Shown here in pieces: positions 26,737 through 35,720 of a stretch of DNA of 64,000 nt (within the stretch, counting starts at the first letter, position 1; each line of letters begins with the position of its first letter). The position numbers and the translations under genes were made by a program. Under the pieces are notes generated by a model, which had not been told where the DNA came from, did no database searches, and saw only the letters and a list, made by a program, of their open reading frames with translations. Source of the stretch: Desulfobacteraceae bacterium (GTDB taxonomy: Bacteria > Desulfobacterota > Desulfobacteria > Desulfobacterales > Desulfobacteraceae). The DNA lies in the NCBI GenBank assembly GCA_016744295.1, contig JADGEQ010000001.1, positions 62,001 through 126,000 of the forward strand, given 5' to 3'.

Positions 26737-28280
26737 AATTCGTCCTCCTTAATATCAACCCCACCCGATAGTTCATAGGGAAGTCTAACAATAAAAGTGG
26801 TCCCCTGGCCCAAACGTGTTTTCGTATCAATCGACCCTTTGTGCTCTTCCACCAGTTTTCCGGTTACCAGCAACCCAAGCCCTGTCCCCTTGCCCCCTTT
26901 TGTGCTGAACATGGGATTAAACAATTGCAGCTGGGTTTGTTCGTCCATACCGCACCCATTATCCTCTACCTCAAGACAAAGCATATTGCCAGATCCTATT
27001 CGGGTTTTAATCAAGATTTCAAACCTCTTGGATGTGTCTTCATCTTCCAGGCAGGCATCCATGGCATTGTTGACTAAATTAAGAAGGGTTCTGTGGATGG
27101 TTTGTGGATCCACAATCATCTCTCCCAGACCAGGATCTGTTTGCTTTGAAATTATGATATCATTGGCCAGGGCAACATCGGAAACCAGGTCAATCACATC
27201 CGCCACAATCTCATTGGGAAAGCAAAGCTTTCGCTCGGGTTCCCGTTCTTTGGAATAGGTCAAAAGGTCCTGGGTTAAATTTGCCACCCTGGCAATGTTC
27301 TTTTTAATGGTCTCCCACCCGATTTTAAGTTTTTCGGTATTATTTTTTTTCATTCCCACATCCACAACATAGGACCCGCCCTTCAGGCCGATGAGAATAT
27401 TTTTCACATAGTGGGCAAGCCCGCTCACTGTCTGACCAACCGCTGCCAGCCTTTCCGACTGGACCAGTTCTTTTTCCAGCCGTTTGATCTCGGTCAGATC
27501 CTGGAAAAAATTTACAATCCCCATGAATTCACCATCTTCATGGAGTACATTGACGGCATACTGAACCGGAATCTGCCGGTTGTCCTTGGTCTGCAGCACC
27601 ATCTCCTTCCAGGGCATATCGGCGGGATCTGGCATTTTTTTTGCCTCGGCCTTGAATATATCTGCAATTTTGGGTGTATACAGATCTTCTATGGTCATTT
27701 TCTGCCTGACAACAGACGGCTTTTCTCCAAATATTCTAGCAGCCTCGGGGTTATACACCACAATTTTCCAATCCTGATCAAAGGCCACAATGGCATCATT
27801 GCTGCTGTGAATTAAAAGTCTCTGGAAATTGGATTTTCGCCTTATTTCCATGGTTGCCTCGGCAATCTTCTGCTCAAGATTCTTTGTATACTCTTCCAGA
27901 CGTTCCCGGATTTGGATCTTGACCTTTGCCCGCTCAAGGGCGATGGCCAGGGCCTCATCCCTGACCGGTTTATTAATAAAATCACTGGCACCGTACTGGA
28001 GGGCGGTGATGGTGGAATCAATATCCCCGTGACCTGTCACAATGATCACTTCTGTTTCTATATCGATCTCTTTTATTTTTTTTAACAGCTCAAGCCCGTC
28101 CATTCCCGGCATTTTAATATCTGTCACAACAATATCAGGGGACTGGGCCTTAAACACTTCAAGTCCCTGCTCGCCATTAAAAGCTGTAACCGTTTCATAC
28201 CCGTCGCTTCTCAGGGACATGGACAAGAGCCGAACGATTATCTCTTCATCATCCACAATCAGTATCTTATTGGCCGACAT
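26733..28280 (-). CDS. receiver-PAS histidine kinase
   Basis: This soluble 515-residue protein has no membrane helix. It carries an N-terminal receiver (D54 in VVTDIKMPGMDG), a coiled-coil linker (about 125-155), a PAS domain (about 160-275, MGIVNFFQDLTE at the end), a dimerisation/phosphoacceptor helix with an unusual H-box (SGLAHYVKNILIGLKGG, where most kinases have HE.xNP), and an HATPase domain (NLVNNAMDAC, GKGTGLGLLV). It is probably the middle relay between the 693-residue kinase (28292-30373) and the single-domain regulator (26344-26736), which overlaps it by 4 bases. Confidence 0.88.
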   Translation of the reverse strand: MSANKILIVDDEEIIVRLLSMSLRSDGYETVTAFNGEQGLEVFKAQSPDIVVTDIKMPGMDGLELLKKIKEIDIETEVIIVTGHGDIDSTITALQYGASDFINKPVRDEALAIALERAKVKIQIRERLEEYTKNLEQKIAEATMEIRRKSNFQRLLIHSSNDAIVAFDQDWKIVVYNPEAARIFGEKPSVVRQKMTIEDLYTPKIADIFKAEAKKMPDPADMPWKEMVLQTKDNRQIPVQYAVNVLHEDGEFMGIVNFFQDLTEIKRLEKELVQSERLAAVGQTVSGLAHYVKNILIGLKGGSYVVDVGMKKNNTEKLKIGWETIKKNIARVANLTQDLLTYSKEREPERKLCFPNEIVADVIDLVSDVALANDIIISKQTDPGLGEMIVDPQTIHRTLLNLVNNAMDACLEDEDTSKRFEILIKTRIGSGNMLCLEVEDNGCGMDEQTQLQLFNPMFSTKGGKGTGLGLLVTGKLVEEHKGSIDTKTRLGQGTTFIVRLPYELSGGVDIKEDEL

Positions 28281-28291
28281 ATCAGGTTCCC

Positions 28292-30373
28292 TTATTCAAT
28301 TATAGGAAATTTTATGGTAAAGCTTGTGCCTTCACCTTCTACACTCGCTATTTCAATAATACCGCCGTAGTCCTTAATAATCCCAAAGCTGATGCTGGTA
28401 CCCAGGCCCGTACCCTTCCCGGTCTCCTTGGTGGTAAAAAATGGTTCAAAAATTTTACCTTTCACCACTTCACTCATTCCTATCCCAGTATCTGAAACCT
28501 CTGCCACCACACGATCTTTCTGGACAAAGGTTTTGATCAAAAGTTTTTTCTCCACCGACCCACCTTCTTTTTCAGCCTTTGCAGCCTTTTCGGCTTTTTC
28601 ATCCATGGCATCAATGGCATTGGTCACAAGGTTGATAAACACCTGTTCAAGCCGATTGTGCTCCGCCCGGATTTCAGGCAGATCAGGAGCAAGTTCCCGC
28701 ACCACGGTTATGGCGTGAACGGTCAATTGATGGCCAAGAACCTTAAAAACGTCGTTAATGGGATCATTTAGATTCATTTTTTTCAAATCCCGCTCGGACT
28801 GCCTTGCAAAATCCCTGACATGCTTGATAACCCCCGAAGCCCTGGCCACATTGTCGATAATGTCCTTTGCCATCATCACCAACTCATCATCGGGAATGGC
28901 AATCCCCTTATGAATCATCTTTAAAATCAAATCCGAACAAATCTGGATCACATTCAGGGGCTGGTTGATTTCGTGGGCCATTCCGGCGGCCATGGTCCCC
29001 AGGGTAGCCAATTTCCCTGCCTGGATGAGCTGGGTCTCTTTTTCAACGCTTTCGGTAATATCTGTGGTGGATGCAATGAGCACATCCCTGTGACTGTAGG
29101 TGGTATTCACCACTTTCATATTCACAAAAAACGACTGCTTGTCTTTTTTATAATGACGCTTTTTGGTAAACAGTATCGCCTCGCCTGTTTTCAGCTTCCT
29201 CAGCCCCTGTTTGATGGTCTCGTCATCCTGGTCACCGATCTCCAGAAAGGGACGACCCAAAAGTTCTGCCTTGGAATATCCGTAATCATTTTCCACCCGA
29301 TGGTTGATATCCAAAATCTCAAGGGTTTGATAATCAATAATAAAAATGGGGTTGGGATTGTTGTTGAACAGGGACCGGTATTTTTCCTCGGAAGTTTTGT
29401 ATTTTTCGTGGAGTTTATATAATTCCTGGTCCTGGAGCTCTATCTCCTCCTGGGCTTTTTTGTCTTCTGTCTGATCCCTCAGGGTTTCAATGGCACCGAT
29501 AATTTTGCCATCGGGAGATTTAATCGGGGCGGCCGTAAAGAAAATCCACTTGCCGTTCTTGCCCAGGTGGGGGAAAAATTCTTCTGCTTCATAGGCCTCC
29601 TTAATAATTTTGGATTTCCGCCAGGAAGACCCGTAATATTTTTTCACATCCTCTTCTGACATCTGCCCCACGATCACATCAGCCATGGTCGGCCTTTTGG
29701 CTGACCTGAAGGGCACCCATTGACGATCGGTTCCCACCAGTTCGTAGGCATCATGGCCGGTAAGTTCCTCACAGGCCGTGTTCCAATGGGTAAGAATATG
29801 CTCGTTATTGATAATAAAGGTGGGAATCATGCTGCCCTGGATAATCTGGGATAATTCCTTCTCTATTTCAATCAGATCTTCCCGTTCTGTTTTTAAAAAA
29901 TCATTTTTCTTGTCTGAAATCTCTATCATTCGATCGGAAAAACGATCAAAGAGTGTAACAAGATCCTCCCGGCTAATTTTTTTGTTACCTATTTTTTCCC
30001 GAACCCGGATCTTTTCTTCTTCTGTTTTCAAAAAACTGATAAAGGACATGGCCCGGTAACTGTCCAGGTCGATGATGCTCACCCTCTCGGTGTTAACCTT
30101 TTCCAGGATGCAGGCCAGAATTTCATCATTTTTCAATTTTAAGATCAGATCAATACCTTCAAGGGCGCACACCTGTTTATAATCGCTGCTCGTTGGAAGA
30201 CCAAGGGCTTTTGCACGAACCATCCCCCTGGTATTTTCCAGGGTATCCGCCACGATCAAAACCGTAATACCGTGCTCTTTCAGCCCCGGCCCGGTTAAAA
30301 TGTCCAGTATTTCGCCACAGGGATCACTGCCGCCGATGATGGCTATTTTCAATCCTGTCAGGTTAAAATTCAT
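28292..30373 (-). CDS. Rossmann-like/double-PAS sensor histidine kinase
   Basis: This 693-residue cytoplasmic kinase begins with a domain of about 120 residues that looks like a Rossmann nucleotide-binding fold (LKIAIIGGSDPCGEIL, later ITVLIVADTL and GIDLILKL). After a coiled coil come PAS1 (about 185-310, closely similar to the PAS in the NhaD at 23191-25056), PAS2 (about 340-450), HisKA (MAAGMAHEINQPLNVIQ) and HATPase_c (NLVTNAIDAM, GKGTGLGTSI). The front domain suggests sensing of NAD(H) or another nucleotide, which is inference. It starts the kinase/regulator gene run and is separated from the next gene by 11 bases. Confidence 0.88.
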   Translation of the reverse strand: MNFNLTGLKIAIIGGSDPCGEILDILTGPGLKEHGITVLIVADTLENTRGMVRAKALGLPTSSDYKQVCALEGIDLILKLKNDEILACILEKVNTERVSIIDLDSYRAMSFISFLKTEEEKIRVREKIGNKKISREDLVTLFDRFSDRMIEISDKKNDFLKTEREDLIEIEKELSQIIQGSMIPTFIINNEHILTHWNTACEELTGHDAYELVGTDRQWVPFRSAKRPTMADVIVGQMSEEDVKKYYGSSWRKSKIIKEAYEAEEFFPHLGKNGKWIFFTAAPIKSPDGKIIGAIETLRDQTEDKKAQEEIELQDQELYKLHEKYKTSEEKYRSLFNNNPNPIFIIDYQTLEILDINHRVENDYGYSKAELLGRPFLEIGDQDDETIKQGLRKLKTGEAILFTKKRHYKKDKQSFFVNMKVVNTTYSHRDVLIASTTDITESVEKETQLIQAGKLATLGTMAAGMAHEINQPLNVIQICSDLILKMIHKGIAIPDDELVMMAKDIIDNVARASGVIKHVRDFARQSERDLKKMNLNDPINDVFKVLGHQLTVHAITVVRELAPDLPEIRAEHNRLEQVFINLVTNAIDAMDEKAEKAAKAEKEGGSVEKKLLIKTFVQKDRVVAEVSDTGIGMSEVVKGKIFEPFFTTKETGKGTGLGTSISFGIIKDYGGIIEIASVEGEGTSFTIKFPIIE

Positions 30374-30412
30374 GGAAGACTCCTTTTGTTTGCTCCATTT
30401 AAAAGCAGTATA

Positions 30413-31978
30413 TTAGAAGAAGATAAGGCTGACAACCACAAAGGTCGGGATTAAAAATATCAATGCGTACTTGAAAATGTAGCCAAAGAAACTAGGCATG
30501 GATGTTCCCGACTCCGAGGCAATGGAACGTACCATGAAATTGGGGGCGTTTCCAATATAGCTGCAGGCGCCAAAGAATACCGCCCCGGTTGAAATGGCCT
30601 TAAGATAGATCGCCTTTTCGGTCATCAGCATCGGCACAGCCTGGGCCTCGCTTATTCCCGCATAAAAACTGCCAAGGGCTGTGTTAAAAAAAGTCAGGTA
30701 TGTGGGGGCATTGTCCAAAAATGCAGAAAGCAGTCCCGTCACCCAAAAATAATGAACAGGCTCCTTGACCGCATTAATGAGAAAGGCAAAGGCGCCGTTG
30801 GGACCTGCCTTGAGCAACAAAAGGCAGGGAATCATGGTGATAAAGATCCCGATAAACAGACAGGCCACCTCAATAATGGGAAACCAGGTAAATTCATTTT
30901 CTTCCCGAAGCGCTCTGGGAGTTGCCAGGAGCGATCCAATGCCGAAAACCAGAAGCAGACCATCCCTGAGCCAGTCCTGGACAACCCTGTGTACCCCAAA
31001 GGTTGAAACCTCTCCCAGGTCGACAACACCGCTCATGAGAACAGCGCCGATGATGCCCCCAAGAAAAATAAAATTATAGGTACCCACCAGGCGCAGGGGT
31101 TGTTTTTCTCCATCATCCGCTGGTTTGCCCCCCTCTTTTTTATAGAAATAGGTATCCAGACAAAAATAAACCACAAGAAGAATACCGGATGTCACCAGCA
31201 TATGGGGAAGAATCTTCATGGTCCAGAAGAAACTCACCCCGTGGAGAAAGCCCAGAAACAAAGGAGGATCTCCCAGGGGTGTCAGTGAACCGCCGATATT
31301 GGCCACTAAAAAGATAAAAAACACCACCATGAAGGTTTTGTTCTTTCGATGTTCATTTGCCCTCAGAAAGGGCCGGATCAACAGCATGGCCGCCCCGGTG
31401 GTCCCCATCCAGGAGGCCAGGATGGTTCCAATCAAAATAATAATTGTATTGACCAGGGGGCTTCCCCTCAAGGTACCCCGGAGCAGTATCCCGCCGGAAA
31501 CCGTAAACAATGCCCATAATAGGATGATAAATGGGACATAATCCGCCAGAATAATATGAAAAATTTCATAGACGGCCAGCCCCTTGTAGCTGATCACAAA
31601 AGGAATGGCCAGACAACCAGCCCAGAAACCGGATATTTTCCCAAAATGATGGTGCCACAGGGTACCGGCCACCAGGGGCAGAAGGGCAATGGATAACAGC
31701 ATACAGGCAAAGGGAATACAACTGTACAAGGGCAGGTGTTCACCCAGGTTCACATTGCCGCCGTGCCCGCCTGCTTTTGCATCGGGAAATGCCCCTTTTA
31801 CCGGGTCGGCAACCTCCGAAACAGATTGATTTTTTTGATCATGACTATCCTTTGCTTCATGACTTTTTGTGTTTGGATGGCTTTCCATGACTGCATTGCT
31901 GTCTGCGGCCCCAACCGTTATGGGAAAAATGAGTAAAACAAAAATACTGATAAGAATTGCAAATTTATCCAACTTCAT
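30413..31978 (-). CDS. nhaD: NhaD-type Na+/H+ antiporter
   Basis: This 521-residue protein has a signal-like first helix and a His-rich periplasmic leader (residues 25-75). The ion-transporter fold has the NhaD motifs NIGGSLTPLGDPPLFLGFL and the C-terminal counterpart SAFLDNAPTYLTFFN ... ACSYIGNAPNFMVRSIA. There is no PAS insert. It lies 39 bases upstream of the Rossmann/PAS kinase and is probably on the same transcript, so that kinase may monitor the consequence of its activity. Confidence 0.92.
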   Translation of the reverse strand: MKLDKFAILISIFVLLIFPITVGAADSNAVMESHPNTKSHEAKDSHDQKNQSVSEVADPVKGAFPDAKAGGHGGNVNLGEHLPLYSCIPFACMLLSIALLPLVAGTLWHHHFGKISGFWAGCLAIPFVISYKGLAVYEIFHIILADYVPFIILLWALFTVSGGILLRGTLRGSPLVNTIIILIGTILASWMGTTGAAMLLIRPFLRANEHRKNKTFMVVFFIFLVANIGGSLTPLGDPPLFLGFLHGVSFFWTMKILPHMLVTSGILLVVYFCLDTYFYKKEGGKPADDGEKQPLRLVGTYNFIFLGGIIGAVLMSGVVDLGEVSTFGVHRVVQDWLRDGLLLVFGIGSLLATPRALREENEFTWFPIIEVACLFIGIFITMIPCLLLLKAGPNGAFAFLINAVKEPVHYFWVTGLLSAFLDNAPTYLTFFNTALGSFYAGISEAQAVPMLMTEKAIYLKAISTGAVFFGACSYIGNAPNFMVRSIASESGTSMPSFFGYIFKYALIFLIPTFVVVSLIFF

Positions 31979-32614
31979 AGATCCACTTCCTCCTGGTTTA
32001 CCGGGTGTCGTTCAACCGTTGAATCTTTGTGTTCGGACAATTACTTGTGAATCGTATCACTTTGTAAACAGATCAATGCCGTAGTAAAATGCTTTAATAG
32101 AGAAGAAAATCAGCAATAAAAGTGTACCCAAAGCACTAATCAATAATGTCTTAAAAGTCAAGGTGTAAAAAAAGGTTAAATTACGAAGATATATTTAAAA
32201 AGATAGGTGGGGGCCGTTATTTCATAGATGACCCGGATCCGGCTGATACGTTGAAGGTCTAAGGATCGAAAATGAAAGTTGAGCAGAAATAGTACAGGCC
32301 AATCTTCAAAATCTGGTGGCCCATTTACAATGACGCATTTTAAATTGCATACTTTGGAAACAATTTATTATATTGGCTGCCTATGAAATTCATCCCGGAG
32401 AAAAATTTCCCATACCATTATGTTGTGGTCAGCTTGATGCAAGATACTTGAACTGGTATCATCCATCTTGAGTATGCATACAATTGAATAAAGATCTTTG
32501 CGAACCATTTCGAACGGTGGTATGAATATATTCGTTGATATTCTAAACAATTATCCTGACCTGGATATTTTCAATTTTTTGTCTGTTATCCAGTTACGTA
32601 AAGGAGATTTAGAA
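31979..32614. other. 636-base AT-rich spacer, left edge of the accessory island
   Basis: This spacer separates the minus-strand cation block from the plus-strand island and must hold the nhaD promoter. I see no long hairpin, tRNA or clear attachment repeat, and no convincing gene. It ends at the small 25-codon frame at 32615. Confidence 0.4.
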
Positions 32615-32692
32615 ATGTACAGACCCACACATCATATTGATGCATGTTTAGGAAGCGTCACGAATTATAAAATATTCAAAACTGAAAAATAA
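32615..32692 (+). CDS. possible 25-residue peptide with strong ribosome site
   Basis: ATG 32615 follows AAAGGAGATTTAGAA, and the frame encodes MYRPTHHIDACLGSVTNYKI plus five more residues (Phe, Lys, Thr, Glu, Lys) before TAA. It ends 26 bases before the next gene, which has its own AAAAGGAG. The strong ribosome site is the main reason to list it. It could be a leader peptide, a small protein or chance. I do not recognise it. Confidence 0.35.
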   Translation: MYRPTHHIDACLGSVTNYKIFKTEK

Positions 32693-32718
32693 AATATTAT
32701 AGAAAAGGAGACTGATTA

Positions 32719-33243
32719 ATGATCCGATGGCTAAAGCAAATATTTGGTTCAGGTTCTAATGATACTTATTTCCATATTGAGGGAGCTTTACCACGCGATA
32801 TCGCGAATTGGTTTGACAGCGATGACCCTACACTTGAAAGAATTGTTAGAGTAGAAAGTGCTCCAAAAGGTCTATATGCCGATCTGGTAAAAGAAGCCCA
32901 AGAACACAGTGGAATGTATGATGACGAGTCCAAGGAGTATGATGAAAAAATTAATGTTTTAAAAATCTGTGCGAATTGTTACCATTATAAAACTGGTGAT
33001 AGAATATGTGTACACTATATGTTATCAGGCAAAGATAATCCCCCTGATGAAGAGAAGGGCAATCCTCCTGTTCAAATATCTCATTCTCAGGCAAAAATAT
33101 GGTGGTGTGATGCCTGGAACGATGATGATCTATTAAATTTGATTAGACACTATCCAGAAAGAAGCATAGCATATTATCGTAGACATCCAGATATATATGT
33201 TGATCCGAAAGGAAAAGAAATGTTCCTGGAAAATTTCCAATAG
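32719..33243 (+). CDS. unknown 174-residue protein with Cys/His-rich middle
   Basis: I do not recognise this protein. It is soluble and acidic. A cluster of CANCYHYKTGDRICVHY near residues 93-109 and WWCDAW near 135 give four Cys plus two His, which could bind a metal. The region around 112-126 is Pro/Asp/Glu-rich. AAAAGGAGACTGATTA precedes the ATG. It is the first full-length gene at the left edge of the radical SAM island and lies 155 bases before the next gene. Codon use looks AT-rich, like the island. Confidence 0.7.
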   Translation: MIRWLKQIFGSGSNDTYFHIEGALPRDIANWFDSDDPTLERIVRVESAPKGLYADLVKEAQEHSGMYDDESKEYDEKINVLKICANCYHYKTGDRICVHYMLSGKDNPPDEEKGNPPVQISHSQAKIWWCDAWNDDDLLNLIRHYPERSIAYYRRHPDIYVDPKGKEMFLENFQ

Positions 33244-33398
33244 GGAGTGAATGCCCATCTGATTCAAAAACCATGGAATAACTTCTGTTTTTATTAAATG
33301 ATACCTGGTTTTTTATTACTCGTCTTGGGCTTGACTGTCATTTGGCTTTTTGTTATAGATTTTTCAAACCTAAAGCGATCTCTAAGGATTTCAAATAC

Positions 33399-34577
33399 AT
33401 GGTTTACTATTATTCCAAAGACAATGTGGAAGTCAGCAGCCACGAGAATGCCTACCCCCTGTTAATGAAAGATGCGCTTATTCAGTGCTACTATGACAAT
33501 CTGGACGCAATGGAACATGAAGTAAACCTGTTTCGCACACCGTCACAGAACGATTTGATTCTCAATCTCCAACGATTCCTCATGGAAATTACCAGCTATC
33601 TGTACCGCCTTGAATGCCAGCCCCGTCACCAGAGGCCTTTTCTGGCCGCTTTTCTCGCCGGAATCAAAAAACCGATCACACCGGAAGATTATAATACCTG
33701 GATGAATGATACGGATCATGGCTTTTTCCATGGATTAATGACAGCATTCATGGCCTATTGTTTTACGAAATCCAGAGGAGAAAAACACCACCCCTCTTTA
33801 TTCATTTCAGCACTCCATCATGATTTTCACTGTGCTGTTTTCGGAAAAACTGATGAGCACGCCACGCGGCTCAAGGATTATTTTACCACCCTGCTTCCCG
33901 AAACGTATGCCCATGATGACCCGGAAAAAAAATATGGCGCCGCGCCCCTGATATTAGGTGACCGGATAGAATTATATCGATTTTCCGATGCCGCAGACTG
34001 GGTTGACGAAAATAAAATTGGCTGCTCAGCAGATGAACAAGAATGGACTTCGGCATTTTACTACCGGATTCGTCCAAACCTGTATCGCCTCTATCAAATC
34101 ATTCACAAAAACAGGAGTGTCATTGTTCATGGACTTGAAGAATGGGACCACCCGTTTTCACCCGATGATATTGCCCTGTACCCACCTGAGGGAAGCTATG
34201 CAAACATGTCACGGAACGACGAAAAACCGGTCTATTCCGTATATTGTTTTAATTCAGAAACATTAATGCAACATATCCTGACCCTTGATATTAAAAGTTT
34301 CCACAAACTCAGAGGTGTTATTGAACTGGATACAGCCCGAAGGAAAGGAGAACCCACTGTTTTACTATGGCGTGAACATGTAGGTCTTGCCAAACCCATC
34401 CCTACTGACGAATGGATATTTTTATCCAGTCCCAAGCTGGATAAACAAATGATGGTTACCCAAAAAATAAATGAATACAGTGAAATTCTGCCTTGTCAGA
34501 TTTATGCAGCACTGCACACATTTGTAAATCAATACAAGGCAAATTTTGAATTATTCTGTGTTTCCGACACCCTTTGA
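33399..34577 (+). CDS. HD-domain-like protein of the radical SAM island
   Basis: From ATG 33399 (AAGGA ten bases upstream) this is 392 residues; a TTG at 33342 would add 19. His/Asp motifs spaced as in HD-type metal phosphohydrolases are visible: HGFFHGLMTAFMAY, ISALHHDFHCAVFG with HHDFH, then DEHATRLKDYF. The C-terminal 150 residues (FNSETLMQHILTLDIKSFHK, later VLLWREHVGLAKP) show no family I know. It starts the tightly packed gene run and ends 13 bases before the cyclase ATG. Possible roles are a phosphatase or nucleotidase step, or a regulatory protein; low certainty. Confidence 0.65.
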   Translation: MVYYYSKDNVEVSSHENAYPLLMKDALIQCYYDNLDAMEHEVNLFRTPSQNDLILNLQRFLMEITSYLYRLECQPRHQRPFLAAFLAGIKKPITPEDYNTWMNDTDHGFFHGLMTAFMAYCFTKSRGEKHHPSLFISALHHDFHCAVFGKTDEHATRLKDYFTTLLPETYAHDDPEKKYGAAPLILGDRIELYRFSDAADWVDENKIGCSADEQEWTSAFYYRIRPNLYRLYQIIHKNRSVIVHGLEEWDHPFSPDDIALYPPEGSYANMSRNDEKPVYSVYCFNSETLMQHILTLDIKSFHKLRGVIELDTARRKGEPTVLLWREHVGLAKPIPTDEWIFLSSPKLDKQMMVTQKINEYSEILPCQIYAALHTFVNQYKANFELFCVSDTL

Positions 34578-34590
34578 GAAACCCAATATT

Positions 34591-35718
34591 ATGAAGACTA
34601 CAATCATTGAAAAAGAAAAATATATTGAACTAAATACACACCTGGAATCTCCCTGCCCATATCATCTGGGTGCTGACATTTCGGCATCTTTTTGTGACAT
34701 TGTTGGCCGGTACGAGTTTGACTACCTCTTTTTTGTTGTTGATGCCAATCTTGAGGCCGCATTCAGGAATAGCATATTTAAATATGTGAAACGTGAATTT
34801 CACTGTTGCATACAGATCATTCCTCCCGGAGAAATGTCCAAAAGTTTTGACAGTATTATGAAAACCGGTTCAAGCCTGCTTCAGAAGGGGCTTAGTAAAA
34901 ATTCCATCCTGGTTTCTTTTGGCGGTGGTGTGATCTGCAACCTGACCGGAATGCTTGCGGGAATGCTGTTTAGAGGTATCCGGTTTATTGAAGTCCCGAC
35001 CAGCCTGATGGGACAGACTGACAGCTCATTGAGTAATAAACAGGCAGTTAACAGCAGTCTGGGGAAAAACCATTTCGGTCTGTACCATGCCCCCCTTTTT
35101 ATCTGGTCGGATACGCTCTACTTAAAAACCGAACCTTTAGAGTCAAGAAAAAGCGGAATTGTAGAAGCGGTCAAAAACGGACTGATTTCTGATGCATCGT
35201 TCCTTAATGTTCTTGAGCAGAAACTAGGTTCAGGTCACCATTTATCCGGCCAGGATCTGCATGATCTCACCCTGCAGATCATCCAATCTAAATTATTTAT
35301 CTTGAAGACTGATCCTTCGGAAAAAAAAGAAGGACTTATCCTCGAATATGGCCACACATTAGGCCATGCCCTTGAATGGAACAGCCATGGCGGATTGCTG
35401 CATGGTGAAGCAGTTTCGTTCGGTATACTCTTTGCTGCAAATATCGCCCATAAAATTGGATTGCTCACACGAGAAGAAAAGCAATATCATTCCTATCTGA
35501 TTCAATATATCCTCGGATACAAATCGGAACTGCCTAACGGTTTTTCAAGTGCCATGTTGATGCAGACCATGCTGGCAGATAATAAGAAGACCGACGATAA
35601 AGTACGGTTTATTCTTCTGGAAACCATTGGAAGATGCCACCAAAGGGAGGGTAATTATTTAACCCCAGTTTCCCAAGATATTCTTTTAACTGCGCTTAAA
35701 GACCTGACAAAGGAATAG
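34591..35718 (+). CDS. sugar-phosphate cyclase of the dehydroquinate synthase family, 2-deoxy-scyllo-inosose-synthase-like
   Basis: From ATG 34591 this is 375 residues (a TTG at 34546 would overlap the upstream gene). The NAD site SFGGGVICNLTGMLAGML, the substrate block KQAVNSSLGKNHFGLYHAP, Glu in GIVEAVKNGLI and the metal histidines in LEYGHTLGHALEW and LHGEAVSFGI are all intact. Dehydroquinate synthases have KTAVNHP where this has KQAVNSS, a substitution I associate with 2-deoxy-scyllo-inosose synthases (BtrC-type). Those enzymes turn glucose-6-phosphate into the carbocycle of aminocyclitols. An EEVS-like or other cyclase role is possible. It opens the pathway-like part of the island. Confidence 0.8.
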   Translation: MKTTIIEKEKYIELNTHLESPCPYHLGADISASFCDIVGRYEFDYLFFVVDANLEAAFRNSIFKYVKREFHCCIQIIPPGEMSKSFDSIMKTGSSLLQKGLSKNSILVSFGGGVICNLTGMLAGMLFRGIRFIEVPTSLMGQTDSSLSNKQAVNSSLGKNHFGLYHAPLFIWSDTLYLKTEPLESRKSGIVEAVKNGLISDASFLNVLEQKLGSGHHLSGQDLHDLTLQIIQSKLFILKTDPSEKKEGLILEYGHTLGHALEWNSHGGLLHGEAVSFGILFAANIAHKIGLLTREEKQYHSYLIQYILGYKSELPNGFSSAMLMQTMLADNKKTDDKVRFILLETIGRCHQREGNYLTPVSQDILLTALKDLTKE

Positions 35719-35720
35719 TG

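Noticed and set aside
31979-33398. Left side of the island searched for a tRNA, integrase or attachment repeat
   Set aside because: None seen; if the island was acquired, the mechanism is not visible here.
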